This document shows, in pieces, positions 19,570 to 28,682 of a stretch of DNA of 64,000 nt. The notes below the pieces were generated by a model that was not told where the DNA came from, searched no databases, and worked only from the letters and a program-made list of their open reading frames with translations. The first letter of the stretch is position 1. Each line of letters opens with the position of its first letter. The translations under genes were made by a program, and so were the position numbers. The stretch is from Prorocentrum cordatum (taxonomy: Eukaryota; Sar; Dinophyceae; Prorocentrales; Prorocentraceae), in contig CAUYUJ010003683.1 of assembly GCA_963575745.1 (NCBI GenBank), positions 1 to 64,000 on the forward strand. The letters run 5' to 3'.

Positions 19570-20239
19570 CCAATCCTCCCATGCCCTCCCGCCAATAAAC
19601 TTGCGCGGCGCATTTACTTGCATGTGTTTGATTCGTCCGTCTACATGGCTTTTACTTGCGTTCATTTGTTCTGGTCGCAGGATCTGTCTCTCTGACTTCG
19701 TCGCTGAGATGGCGCGCCTGCTCTCGCCATCGCGGCCTCCTCTTCTTACTCCTCCTCCTCCTCGTCGTCCTCCTCCTCCTCTCTGCCGCCGTCGTCGTCG
19801 CTGCTACTACTCGCCGCCGCCGCCAACGGCGTCGGCGCATTCATCATCGCCGGGGCCGGCTGTTTCGAGGTCCCGGGGCCGCGCAACGGTCCCCGAAACC
19901 GAGGAGTTCCGAAAACGCATCCGGCAGATTATCCCCCAGAGATTTCCGACTCGTCGGGGCAGAGATCGCCGTCGTCGTCGTCAATGGGGCCGCTCCTCTC
20001 TACCCCGACCCCCCCGTTCTACCCCGAACCCCCCGCCGTCGGCGTCGTGGTCGTCGCCGCCGTCGTCGTCGTCGTTGGCGGCGGCGTCGGCGGCGACGCT
20101 CGCACCTCAACGGGGGCGCCCGCCCTTGTCCCGAGCTCCCCGTCGTCGCCGCTGCCGCCGCTGTTGGGGGGCTCTCTTTTCTCCAAGCCCCTCGTCGTCG
20201 TCGTCGTCGTCGTCCGCGGCGGGCGCGGCGACAGCATCC
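19570..20239 (+). other. family G-like tract and triplet-rich DNA upstream of a gene
   Basis: CATTTACTTGCATGTGTTTG, a GATCTGTCTCTCTGACTTCG stretch, CTCCTC runs and GCCGCCGCCAACGGCGTCGG. The frame of the next gene is open through part of this, but its product is low-complexity and I do not count it as coding. Confidence 0.4.
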
Positions 20240-21835
20240 ATGGCCATAGAGGTGCCACCGTTGCCGCCGTGCCTGGGCGGCCTTCCTCGGCCAAAGGGAT
20301 GGCCTCGGGAGCCAACGGCAGGGCCCTTGCTGCCACCCGCCGCGGGCTTGGAGGGCTCCCCCAGCAGCGAACTGGCCGCGTTGCGAGCGGAACTCCGGGC
20401 CGAGCGCGCCGAGCTCCGCGGGGAGCTGGCCGCCCTGCGCGGTGAGCTGGCCGCTTTGCGCGGGGAGCTCCAAGCCAAGCGCGCCACCCGGCCCCGAGGC
20501 GCCGGCGATAGCACCGCTAGGCCTGCCCGGCTGGACTCCGGGGTCGCGCCCAAGGACCCAGTAGAATTCATAGCGACGCTCCGGCGGGCCCACGCGGGGC
20601 GGCGGGCGGATCCGCAGGGCCAGTCGTGGCCTTGGACGGACGACGACGTCATTAACCGCCAGTACAGCCTGGACGAGCGACGCGCCGAGCACGCCGTCAC
20701 GCAGGAGCTTCTGCAGGCCGCCCAGGGGATGGACACGAAGGACAAGGTCGCGCACAGCATCGCTGTGCGGTACAGGCAGTCCGCGCGGGGGGCTGCCGCG
20801 CGGTTCGCGGCCGCCATCCAGGGCGGATCTCTGGAGCGGGACGTCTTGGCACCGCTGACGCGGGAGTGCAAGGGTGACCTACCGCCGTACCGGAACGTCG
20901 TGCCGAAGGCGCAGCTCGCGGAGCAGCTTTGGCCCGCCGCTGCCGCTATTGCTGGGCGCGTCCCCTTTGACACGGTCTTGCAGGCGCGGGGCTTCATCAA
21001 GCAACATCTCGTCGCCGACGTCTCGCTCGACGGCACCCGCGTCTCCCCGTTCAGTGCCGGCGAGGCACGTTGCCCTGTCCACCGCTTCGATCGCCCTCTC
21101 GAGGTTCAGAGTTTTGTGGGGGCAGAGGGGGGGGGGGGGGCCTTCGTCGACGCCGCAGCCGGGCGCAGCATGAAACATTGGCGCGTTGGGGCGGCCCCGG
21201 GGCGCATTTTTTCAGGTTGTTGTTGCCAAAAGCGCCCTCCGCTCCCCTGCAAGGTTGCGAAGGACCTCGTCCACTTCGGACTTGTGCTTGACGGGAGCAC
21301 CGCGCCCATGGAGACCGGGGCCCGGAAAGGCTTGGCGGCCGCCAAGAAGTTATTCCCGGATGAGCCGTGGTCTTTGTCGTCGCTGGCGGAGCGGGTGGGC
21401 TGCGACGAGTTCGGCGCGGAGATTCTCTGGTGCGAGTACGGGAAGCACGTCCGCGCCTGCGCCAACGGCGTCACCAGGGAATACGTCCCAAGGTATCGCA
21501 GGCAGCGCCGGTCGGGCCGCCCAAAAACAGGCCCCTCGGAGGCGCCAGCGCCGCGGCCGTCGGAAGCCTGCCTGCCGCCCGACGGGCGCGACGGGGACTT
21601 CGTCGAGGCGGGGGGCGATTCGCCCGGCAAGGAGTGTCAATTGTCGCAGGCCGGGGTGCCCGCGCCAAGAGCCCCGCAGGCGCGCCCGATGGCGGCTCCC
21701 GATGGCGCTGCGTTGTCGAGATCGGCGGATCCGCCGCCCGCGGTCCGGGGGGGAGGCGGTGCCGGGGATGCCCCGAGCCCACTTCCCCCCCAGTCGCTGA
21801 CGGCCCGCCCGCGGGGCCGCCAGCGGGGCCAATGA
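20240..21835 (+). CDS. unidentified 531-residue protein with N-terminal coiled coil
   Basis: Start chosen at the first ATG after low-complexity DNA (MAIEVPPLPPCLGG). Residues about 45-75 form Leu/Glu/Arg heptads (ELAALRAELRAERAELRGEL). Then a folded, charged region (DDDVINRQYSLDERRAEHAV, KDKVAHSIAVRYRQSARGAA) and a Cys-containing part (SGCCCQKRPPLPCKVAKDLV, EILWCEYGKHVRACANGV). The last 100 residues are Pro/Arg-rich and include a diverged hairpin repeat (21763-21775), so the true C-terminus is unsure. Overlaps the next ORF by ATGA. No family recognised. Confidence 0.55.
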   Translation: MAIEVPPLPPCLGGLPRPKGWPREPTAGPLLPPAAGLEGSPSSELAALRAELRAERAELRGELAALRGELAALRGELQAKRATRPRGAGDSTARPARLDSGVAPKDPVEFIATLRRAHAGRRADPQGQSWPWTDDDVINRQYSLDERRAEHAVTQELLQAAQGMDTKDKVAHSIAVRYRQSARGAAARFAAAIQGGSLERDVLAPLTRECKGDLPPYRNVVPKAQLAEQLWPAAAAIAGRVPFDTVLQARGFIKQHLVADVSLDGTRVSPFSAGEARCPVHRFDRPLEVQSFVGAEGGGGAFVDAAAGRSMKHWRVGAAPGRIFSGCCCQKRPPLPCKVAKDLVHFGLVLDGSTAPMETGARKGLAAAKKLFPDEPWSLSSLAERVGCDEFGAEILWCEYGKHVRACANGVTREYVPRYRRQRRSGRPKTGPSEAPAPRPSEACLPPDGRDGDFVEAGGDSPGKECQLSQAGVPAPRAPQARPMAAPDGAALSRSADPPPAVRGGGGAGDAPSPLPPQSLTARPRGRQRGQ

Positions 21836-22437
21836 CGCAGCATATATTCGAAGATGCGCAGTATTTGGAGACGGCAGTACGGAGCACTTCGGGCAAGGAG
21901 TTGGTCTCCGTCCTGGGCGCCGGAATTGTCGCAGAATTGCTCAACCGGCTCCGGGCGCAGGGCCAGCTGCAGGGCCCCGACCAGGCAGGGCCAGCTGACG
22001 AAAGGCCAGCTGTCGCAGGGCCAAGCGGCGGCGCCGAACAGGTCATGAAGCGGCGCCGCGTGGTGCCGACGCTCCTTTCAGCGGCGGCGCCGCCAAAGTG
22101 CCTCCCCGCAGCGCAGCCGACGCCCCTCGCGGCGGCGCCGGCACCCGGCGTAGTGGCGGCGCGCCAGGCGGCGCGGCCAGGCGAAGCGGCGGAAGGGGCG
22201 GGGCGCCGCCTGTCGCAGCGGCCGCGGCTGGCGGAACCGCCCGCCGGCCTCGACGACGCCAGGGCAGCCGCCGCTCAGGGGCGAGCAGCCGCCGCTCAGG
22301 GGCGGAGCCAGGGCGGCGTCAGCGTCCAGGTGCTGCGCGTGCTGGCGAAGGGCCAGGGCATCCCGCACTACGGCTGCAAGGCCGATTTGCTGGCCCGATT
22401 GCGTGCTGCGGGGATTGCAGTCCCAGGGGTCGACTGA
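21832..22437 (+). CDS. SAP-like domain protein, 201 residues
   Basis: Starts at an ATG overlapping the stop of the previous ORF (A-TGA). N-terminus MTQHIFEDAQYLETAVRSTS is helical, the middle is Ala/Arg/Pro-rich with a KRRR cluster, and residues about 162-195 (VLRVLAKGQGIPHYGCKADL then LARLRAAGI) match the SAP pattern: helix, GIPHYG turn, K-x-x-L-x-x-R-L helix. SAP domains bind DNA, often scaffold-attachment regions. It could also be the out-of-frame end of the previous gene after an indel. Confidence 0.5.
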   Translation: MTQHIFEDAQYLETAVRSTSGKELVSVLGAGIVAELLNRLRAQGQLQGPDQAGPADERPAVAGPSGGAEQVMKRRRVVPTLLSAAAPPKCLPAAQPTPLAAAPAPGVVAARQAARPGEAAEGAGRRLSQRPRLAEPPAGLDDARAAAAQGRAAAAQGRSQGGVSVQVLRVLAKGQGIPHYGCKADLLARLRAAGIAVPGVD

Positions 22438-22946
22438 CGACGCGGCCGTCAACCAGGGAGGCTGTCGTCATCGCCATCGTCATCGCCATCGCCATCGCCA
22501 TCGCCAACGCCTCCCTCTGACGACGGCGGCCGCGGCGGCTGGGGCGGCGGACGCAGGAGGAACGGGGAGGGTGAGGAAGGGAGGAGGAACGGGATTTCTT
22601 GCCCCCGGAAAGTGTTTTGAAGAACCCGGGGGCCACCTGGCGTCAAAGCCCAAAACACGTTTCGTCATCGTGATCATCGCCATTCGTTTGGTCATCATGA
22701 TCATCGCCATTTCGCCATCATGATCATCGCCACCGATGGCCTCCAAGATGGCTCCAAGAGCGCCCAAGAGAGCCCCATGAGCGCCTCAAAAGAGCCAGCT
22801 TCGCGAATCCCCACCCGCCCATCCTAAAACAGCCACTCTAGCGAAGTACAGAAAGCAAGGCGGCAACACGCAAACCACAACATGCATCCGGAACGACTGC
22901 GACAACACGCACGCGAGTAAACCCATGTTACACCCATTGTAAGACA
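22438..22946 (+). other. spacer with ATC-triplet and ATGATCAT words, no gene
   Basis: CATCGCCATCGTCATCGCCA at 22465-22510 and repeated TCATGATCATCGCCAT (22665-22735). No supported ORF. Confidence 0.5.
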
Positions 22947-23648
22947 ATGCACAAAACGCGTCACTTACTCCAGATCCGTAAGACTTTTGGTCTCAAGCCG
23001 TTCGAGCGTCTGCCAGCGACGCAGTGGGCCCAGCGCCCGATGGCTAGCCAGAATGAAACCTTGCCCGAGCAATGCGATTCTACGGCAGGCGGCCTCGTCC
23101 TCCCGACGTTCAACCACGAGGACGCCATGGGCACCCAGATGAAGGAGAAGATCGAGAACGTCGGCCCCGTCGACATCGTCGATGATGACCCGCCAGTACC
23201 TCAGGCAGCAGCGGCGCAGGCACCTACGCCGTCGACGAGCAGGACGTCGTCAGCATCGGCTCCGCCAGTGTCGGCATTGCCCCGTGAGATCGGCACGCAG
23301 CAGCCGCATAAGGTCGGCCAGCAGGCGCCAGAAGTCCTCCAGGAGCCGCCGCCCGAGGTCGGCCAGAAGCCAGCGGGCGGCCAGAAGCGCAGCGCCGACA
23401 GCCAGGAGGAGCGCAAGAAGAAAAAGACGAAGCTGGTCGAGGAAGAAGCGGTGGGCAGCCCCGGTGCGCGCAGCATGTCGTTGAAGTTTTCGCACACGTA
23501 CCAGAGCTTGTCGGATATGCCGCCCGCGGTGGGGATGGTGTTCAGACAGATCTTGGAGGCTCCTGAGAATTACCAGACGCCGACAGACACCAGGGAGACT
23601 TTCACAGTCACGTACAAGGCGGAGCGCTACGACTGTTCCAGCTCATAG
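22947..23648 (+). CDS. unidentified 233-residue protein with NLS-like cluster
   Basis: ATG at 22947 (a second in-frame ATG near 23040 could be used). N-terminal 60 residues varied, middle Pro/Ala/Gln-rich (VGQQAPEVLQEPPPEVGQKP), then DSQEERKKKKTKLVEEE, a strong nuclear localisation candidate, and a folded-looking end (LSDMPPAVGMVFRQILEAPE, TFTVTYKAERYDCSSS). Composition is gene-like throughout. Family not recognised; nuclear location is inferred. Confidence 0.55.
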   Translation: MHKTRHLLQIRKTFGLKPFERLPATQWAQRPMASQNETLPEQCDSTAGGLVLPTFNHEDAMGTQMKEKIENVGPVDIVDDDPPVPQAAAAQAPTPSTSRTSSASAPPVSALPREIGTQQPHKVGQQAPEVLQEPPPEVGQKPAGGQKRSADSQEERKKKKTKLVEEEAVGSPGARSMSLKFSHTYQSLSDMPPAVGMVFRQILEAPENYQTPTDTRETFTVTYKAERYDCSSS

Positions 23649-24580
23649 CGGCTGGAAAACAAACCAACGTTTTAGTTGTACAATCGTTTTATTGTTGCCA
23701 GTTGGTCGAGGGACGATGCGGATCAGTATTTTTTCACATGCATCGAGTCTGCTGTCGGCATTGTTTGGTGCGCCGCAAAGGTACGAGTGCGGCCGGGCAA
23801 ATTAAGGAAACCGCCCCTCCACGATCCCATGGCCCCAAATTGGTCCCCAGCGAAGTCCTCAAGCCACTGGCGCAACCAAGATTGCCAGGCGGCGGCCAAG
23901 CGCGCAGCCTGTGGCGCAACCAATGGGAGATCATCCAAGGCACGAAAAAACATGTGGCGCAGCCGACCCTCAAGGCGCAACTCATGGCATAGCCTATGGC
24001 GTAACCTATGGCATAACCTATAGCACAACCTGCGATACAACCTATAGCCCAATAGCGCTACATCCCTATAGCCTTAAAGCCTTTGAGCCCTATAGCCCTA
24101 AGCCGGGATAGGGGACGGCGCAGCCTCTGCATAGATGCGGCACAGGGAAAAGGATGACGAGAACAAGGGATAGGAGATGTTGCGGCTCTGCAGGAAAGCC
24201 CTAACGTATTTTCGAAGTGTCACGGCGGGGCCGCGGCCGCCTGGGGCCCCTTGGACCCTGAAGACACCGAAATTATGGGAGGCCCTAGGCCCGTTTGATC
24301 TCGCACATGTCCGCGCAACCCTCGCACAGATCGCGGGGTCTGGCGGAGGGGGCGGAAGCCCCAACGTCGCGGCTGGCGCGTGCCCCGCACGGGAGCTGTT
24401 ATACGCCCCCCGTGAAGCCCCGGGAGAAGGGGCGCCATGCGCCCTCCGGCGCGCGGGAGGAGGGCGGTGAGGAGAAGGGGGAGAGGGCGGGAGGGAGGCC
24501 GCGCTCAGGGGGCCGCGCTTCGGACGCCCTCCGATCATGTATCGACCGCGTATTGGAGCCGCATTGCGCGGGCTCCAGAA
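23649..24580 (+). other. spacer with short tandem words, no convincing gene
   Basis: CCTATGGCATAA-like 12-mers (23985-24060), CCCTATAGCC words (24060-24100) and GC-rich sequence. A frame on the opposite strand (24098-24538) is open but low-complexity. Confidence 0.45.
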
Positions 24581-24584
24581 AGCC

Positions 24585-25030
24585 CCCGCATGGGAGTTGT
24601 ATTGGCGAAGGTGTTAGAAAGCACCCGCATGGGAGTTGTATTGGCGAAGGTGTTAGAATTGCCCCGAAAGGTGTTGAACTGGCCCTGGGAGGTATTCGGG
24701 ACACCGCGCGAGGTGTTGTACAGCCCGGGGAGGTGTTATACGGCACCTGGAAGTGTTTTACGGCCCCCGGGGAGATGTTGTACGCTTCCCGGGGAGGTGT
24801 TGTACGCTTCCGGGGCAGGGCCCGTTGGGGGGCTCCCCGAGAGCTCGATCCGCGGCGGATGGTCTCCCGTGGGGAATCGGAGCCAGATTCTCCACGGGAG
24901 ATCACCCGCTGCGGACAGGGTCCGTCGGGGGGCCTTCGAGAGCTCCGTCCGCGGCGGATGGTCTCCCGTGGGGAATCTGGGCCAGATTCTCCATGGGAGA
25001 GCCTCCGCCGCGGACAGGGTCCGTTCGGGC
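24585..25030 (+). repeat. 34-bp tandem pair, family D and two family B inverted repeats
   Basis: CGCATGGGAGTTGTATTGGC twice (24588, 24625); GGGAGGTGTTATACGGC words (family D, 24700-24810); two family B hairpins (24845-24925, 24945-25020), each with arms of about 30 bp, GTCTCCCGTGGGGAATC against GATTCTCCATGGGAGA, and a short centre. Confidence 0.75.
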
Positions 25031-25232
25031 CCGTGAGCGCCTCCCCCGGAGGTTTCGTTTGCCATGGGCAACATATAAATTTACGCATAGGGAACGCAGA
25101 GGGGCAGTACATTCGACAATCGGAGATCTTGACGCGGCAGGTTATGATTTCGTTCCCGTCGGACATTCTGCAACGGCCCAGACTGAGCCCACTGGCCACG
25201 CGCCTGTCTCTGTTCCGTCGTTGTCGCCGCGC

Positions 25233-26380
25233 ATGGCTGCGGATTGGGCTGCCGAGGTGGCGGCTCTGCGCCAGCGCGTCTCCGCGTTGGAGGCGGAACT
25301 CGTCTTCGTGCCCGTAACGGTGCTTGCCGACAACGCGCCCCCGATGCATTTCGAACTCAGGTCGGGAGCTCCCTTTTCCAAAGTGATGAGACGCTGGTGC
25401 GTGGAGCACGGCGCTCCCGAAGCGGAGGTTCAGTTTCAGCGTCATGGAGCTGTGTTGCGCGCGGCGGACACTCCCAAACATCTTCCGCCAGGGGCGGTCC
25501 GCGACGGCGCCGTGACCGTTTACGTCACGGAGGCGGGCGCCGCCGTCCCTCCCGCGACGCAGCCATCGCCCGGGGCGACAGCGGTTGGTGACCGCGGGCA
25601 CGCTCTTCCGCCGAGACAAAATTCTTGGCGCAAGGCGGAACGGTATCAGAGAGGCAGGTGGAACACTCGCCGCCGCGTGTCGCGCCGCTGCAGGACATCA
25701 GGCTTGGCCTGCCTGAGCATCCGTCTCCAACGCAGCCCCTGCCGGCCCAATTGCCACAGACAGGCTCTGGCCTGTTCGGCTGTGCTGCTGCTGCCTCCAG
25801 AAGGGCGTCAGACGAGGACGCAGCAACCAGGGCTTACCCGCTCCGACTCAGCGAGTGGAACGAGGACGAGGTCGGCCTGCCCCGCAATCTCATCATCAAG
25901 CCGCGCGGCCACCAAGCCTTCGGCCAGCCCTTCGGCCAGCAGCGCCCAGCGGAGCCGCCGGCCATGTCAGTGGGCGCGGAGGATTCCGACGAGGAGGAGC
26001 TCCTGTCGGCGCCTCCTTCGTCGTGTCCGTCCCCGCGGGCGGCTCGCATGATGATGCAAGATTGGGTGGGCGCGGACCTGCGATGCGAGGAGGCGGCGCG
26101 ACCTGCGCCTCGGCTTATTGCCGCGCCGCAAGGAGTAGTGCTCTGGCCTGACCAAGTCGCCGGCTGCTGCTCGACGGGCCCGGCGGCGCCAGAGCATGCA
26201 GTTCCTGCGCGGGTGTCGCTGGGGTCGCCGGGGGGCCCCGAGTGGAAGCGGCGCCGGATGGCGCGGGCGGGCGCGCCGCACCCCTGCCTGTTGGCAATGT
26301 TCCCCATGCAGGACTGGTCGGGATTAGGGCGGCAGCAAGGCGGGGCGGGCGCAGTCAGGGGGGCCAGGAGTTTTCGTTGA
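25233..26380 (+). CDS. SUMO/Rad60-like (ubiquitin-fold) protein with frame change at about 25600
   Basis: From the ATG at 25233, residues 1-22 are a short coiled coil (EVAALRQRVSALEAEL). Residues about 25-105 match the SUMO / Rad60 SUMO-like fold: VTVLADNAPPMHFELRSGAP, FSKVMRRWCVEHGAPEAEVQ, FQRHGAVLRAADTPKHLPPG, DGAVTVYVTE. The positions parallel SUMO strand 1, helix 1, the R-I-x-D-x-x-T-P box and the last strand; no C-terminal di-Gly is seen. Coding then moves to another frame (QDIRLGLPEHPSPTQPLPAQ to SFR at 26380). A 32-nt GT-AG segment (25584-25615) would join them in phase, or there is an indel. The C-terminal 250 residues are Pro/Ala-rich with acidic (EDSDEEELL) and basic (EWKRRRMAR) clusters. 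Confidence 0.6.
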
Positions 26381-26408
26381 GGGGGTTTCGGTAGAACTGT
26401 CGCGGTCC

Positions 26409-27032
26409 TTGCGTCGAGATCGAAGCGCCGCGGTTTCGGCGTTTGCGGTTTCGATCCCCCAAAACATCGGGGGGTGTTCGGAAAGAGCCACGGCCACGGC
26501 GTTCTCTGCCGCTGCCGCTGCAAGTCAAAAATATATTCGACCGCCTCTTCAGGAAGCGCCGGGGTGCCCAGCGGCGTGGTTAGATGTCGGCGCCGCAGGC
26601 GGCAGTGGCAATGGCGCCGCCGGCTCGCTGGCGGTCTCGGCATCGTCGGTGGCAGCGCCGCGTGGGGGTGCGGCGACGTCGGGCGCGGAGACATCGCGCG
26701 GCGCTTTGGAGGCTGTGCCGCCAGTGGCCGCGACAGCGGCGGCGCCGGCGGCAGAGGCGGGGGCGTCGCGCGGAGCAACGGCGGCAGCTCCGCTGGGGGC
26801 CATCCCAGCGCAGCGCGCTCCGCGGCGGTTGCGCCAGGTGAAGTGGGGCCGCTGCACCTTATGTGGATTCGCGCGTCGGCTGGTTGTTCCACAGCAGAGC
26901 CTCTACCGCGGGGAGCCCATGCTCGGTTGCTCGCGGTGGCCCGCTTGCAATGGCGGCCTGGAGCGCGTCCCTCCGCATCTACAGGGGCAGCTGCCGCGCA
27001 GGGTCATGTTCAGGATGCGCGTTGATTCGTAG
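26409..27032 (+). CDS. protein with topoisomerase-type C4 zinc finger
   Basis: The frame is open from about 26409 (TTG at its start; true start unknown). An Ala/Gly-rich region of 145 residues is followed by RCTLCGFARRLVVPQQSLYR and GEPMLGCSRWPACNGGLERV. The spacing C-x2-C-x(16-18)-C-x5-C with the GCSRWPACNG end matches the zf-C4 fingers at the C-terminus of type IA topoisomerases, which bind single-stranded DNA. No topoisomerase catalytic part is present. The last codons (RRVMFRMRVDS) and the 3' flank are shared with the tail of family A repeats. Confidence 0.55.
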   Translation: MRRDRSAAVSAFAVSIPQNIGGCSERATATAFSAAAAASQKYIRPPLQEAPGCPAAWLDVGAAGGSGNGAAGSLAVSASSVAAPRGGAATSGAETSRGALEAVPPVAATAAAPAAEAGASRGATAAAPLGAIPAQRAPRRLRQVKWGRCTLCGFARRLVVPQQSLYRGEPMLGCSRWPACNGGLERVPPHLQGQLPRRVMFRMRVDS

Positions 27033-27420
27033 CTCTCGCGCCCTGCCAGCGGCGGTGCCGCGGTGCCACTGTGCACTCGCGCTCAATTAGCTCATGGTCA
27101 GCGTAAATCGGCGTCGCACAAGGGGCGCGTATTGCGTTGCTCTCTCGCTCTCAGTCTCTCTCTCTCTCTCTCTCTGTCTCTCTCCCTCTCTCTCTCTGTC
27201 TCTCTCTTTCTCTGTGCATCGTCCGAGGGAGGCGGGGCGCTTCCGGGGTTGCCCCGAGTTACGCCCTGGCCCTCTTATATCCTTTCACTTGCACATGTTG
27301 CACTGGCGCGTGATTTTGCGCGTGCCGCATTCATATGTATTCTCACCCAGGGCATTTATTTGCATATATATGCCCTGCCGCATTTATTGCATATGTTGCC
27401 CAGGGGCTCGCATGCGCCAT
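27033..27420 (+). repeat. family A tail as 3' flank, with (CT)n and hairpin
   Basis: Matches 2440-2700 of copy 1 (CTCTCGCGCC, TTAGCTCATxxTCAGC, GTGCATCGTCCGAGGGAG). A (CT)n run sits at 27145-27216, hairpin core at 27244-27256, then TTATATCCTTTCACTTGCAC and TTTATTTGCATATATATGCC. Confidence 0.75.
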
Positions 27421-27796
27421 CGACCCCGTCGTAAATGTCACCTGCGGCGTCGACCACTTATCAATGTCATCTTCGTCATCGCCGCCAGCGCGGTCGGCGC
27501 ATCGGCGGCTAGCGGCTGGACGAGGAGGAGGGCGGATGGGGGAGGATATCAAGGAGGAAGAGGTTGAGGAGGGGGCAGAGGAGGGGGGCGGGGACGGGCG
27601 CGAGTGTCCGGGGCTCCTCGGGGCTCAGAGCCTCATATGTTCAGGCCTCCAGGGCCTCTCAAGCAGGGTCAGCGGGGATCTGCATGGGAGGCCCTATGCG
27701 TTCCGCGCGGTTCCAGGCAAGACGTGAAACCCGGGCTGTTTTTGCACAGCTGCGGCGTGGACAGAGTGCACAGCTGCGGCGTGAGCAGATGGCGGA
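27421..27796 (+). other. spacer, weak ORF, acceptor-like duplicated word
   Basis: A Glu/Gly-rich frame (to 27727) is open but not convincing. GGCTGTTTTTGCACAGCTGC and the next 14 nt (from 27735) recur exactly near 30929; both copies are followed within 25-60 nt by an A-run. Confidence 0.4.
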
Positions 27797-28223
<427 letters not shown>

Positions 28224-28598
28224 CGCGCCCTCTGCCCCACGAGGCACCTAAGAGACTACAGAAGGCCCACATAAGGAGCGCCAGCGAGAAGGGCCCAGCG
28301 AGAAGGGCTCCTCGGGGCCCAGCAATCCCGCCCGCCTCGATGAGAGACTGGGCGAGCCTCCGCGCTGAGAGGGTTCTGACAAAGGCCTTCCTGGCCCAAG
28401 GTCCTGGATGGCCCAGAGAACGATCTCGAGGAGAAGGAGGAGCAAGAGGAGCAGGCGGAGAAGGTCACGCACCCGAGGACATGAGCGAGGCTCAGAGAGG
28501 AAGGAGGTGGGAGACGAGTAGTTCCAGCACTGGTGCGGCGTTAGTGATGCCCCCCACACCGATCGTGGCCACCGAGCGTGAAACATCGCGCCCTCTCT

Positions 28599-28635
28599 TC
28601 CGTAGCCATTTTGGCTCAAGCCGGTTTGGCTCAAG
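28599..28635 (+). other. tandem spliced-leader relics: perfect copy plus truncated copy
   Basis: 28599-28620 matches all 22 positions of DinoSL. It is followed at once by CCGGTTTGGCTCAAG (28621-28635), which is the leader lacking its first seven bases (DCCGTAG), with two changes. Truncation at the leader's internal TAG is exactly what arises when an old relic is used as acceptor for new trans-splicing. A fresh acceptor, TTTATTATTTCAG, follows at 28639-28652. Confidence 0.92.
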
Positions 28636-28682
28636 AGTGTTTATTATTTCAGGCCGCGCAGCGTGGCCGCTCGTGACTGTAG

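Noticed and set aside
28599-28635. SL RNA gene
   Set aside because: The leader is followed by a second leader and an acceptor, not by a donor GT and a short non-coding intron part.
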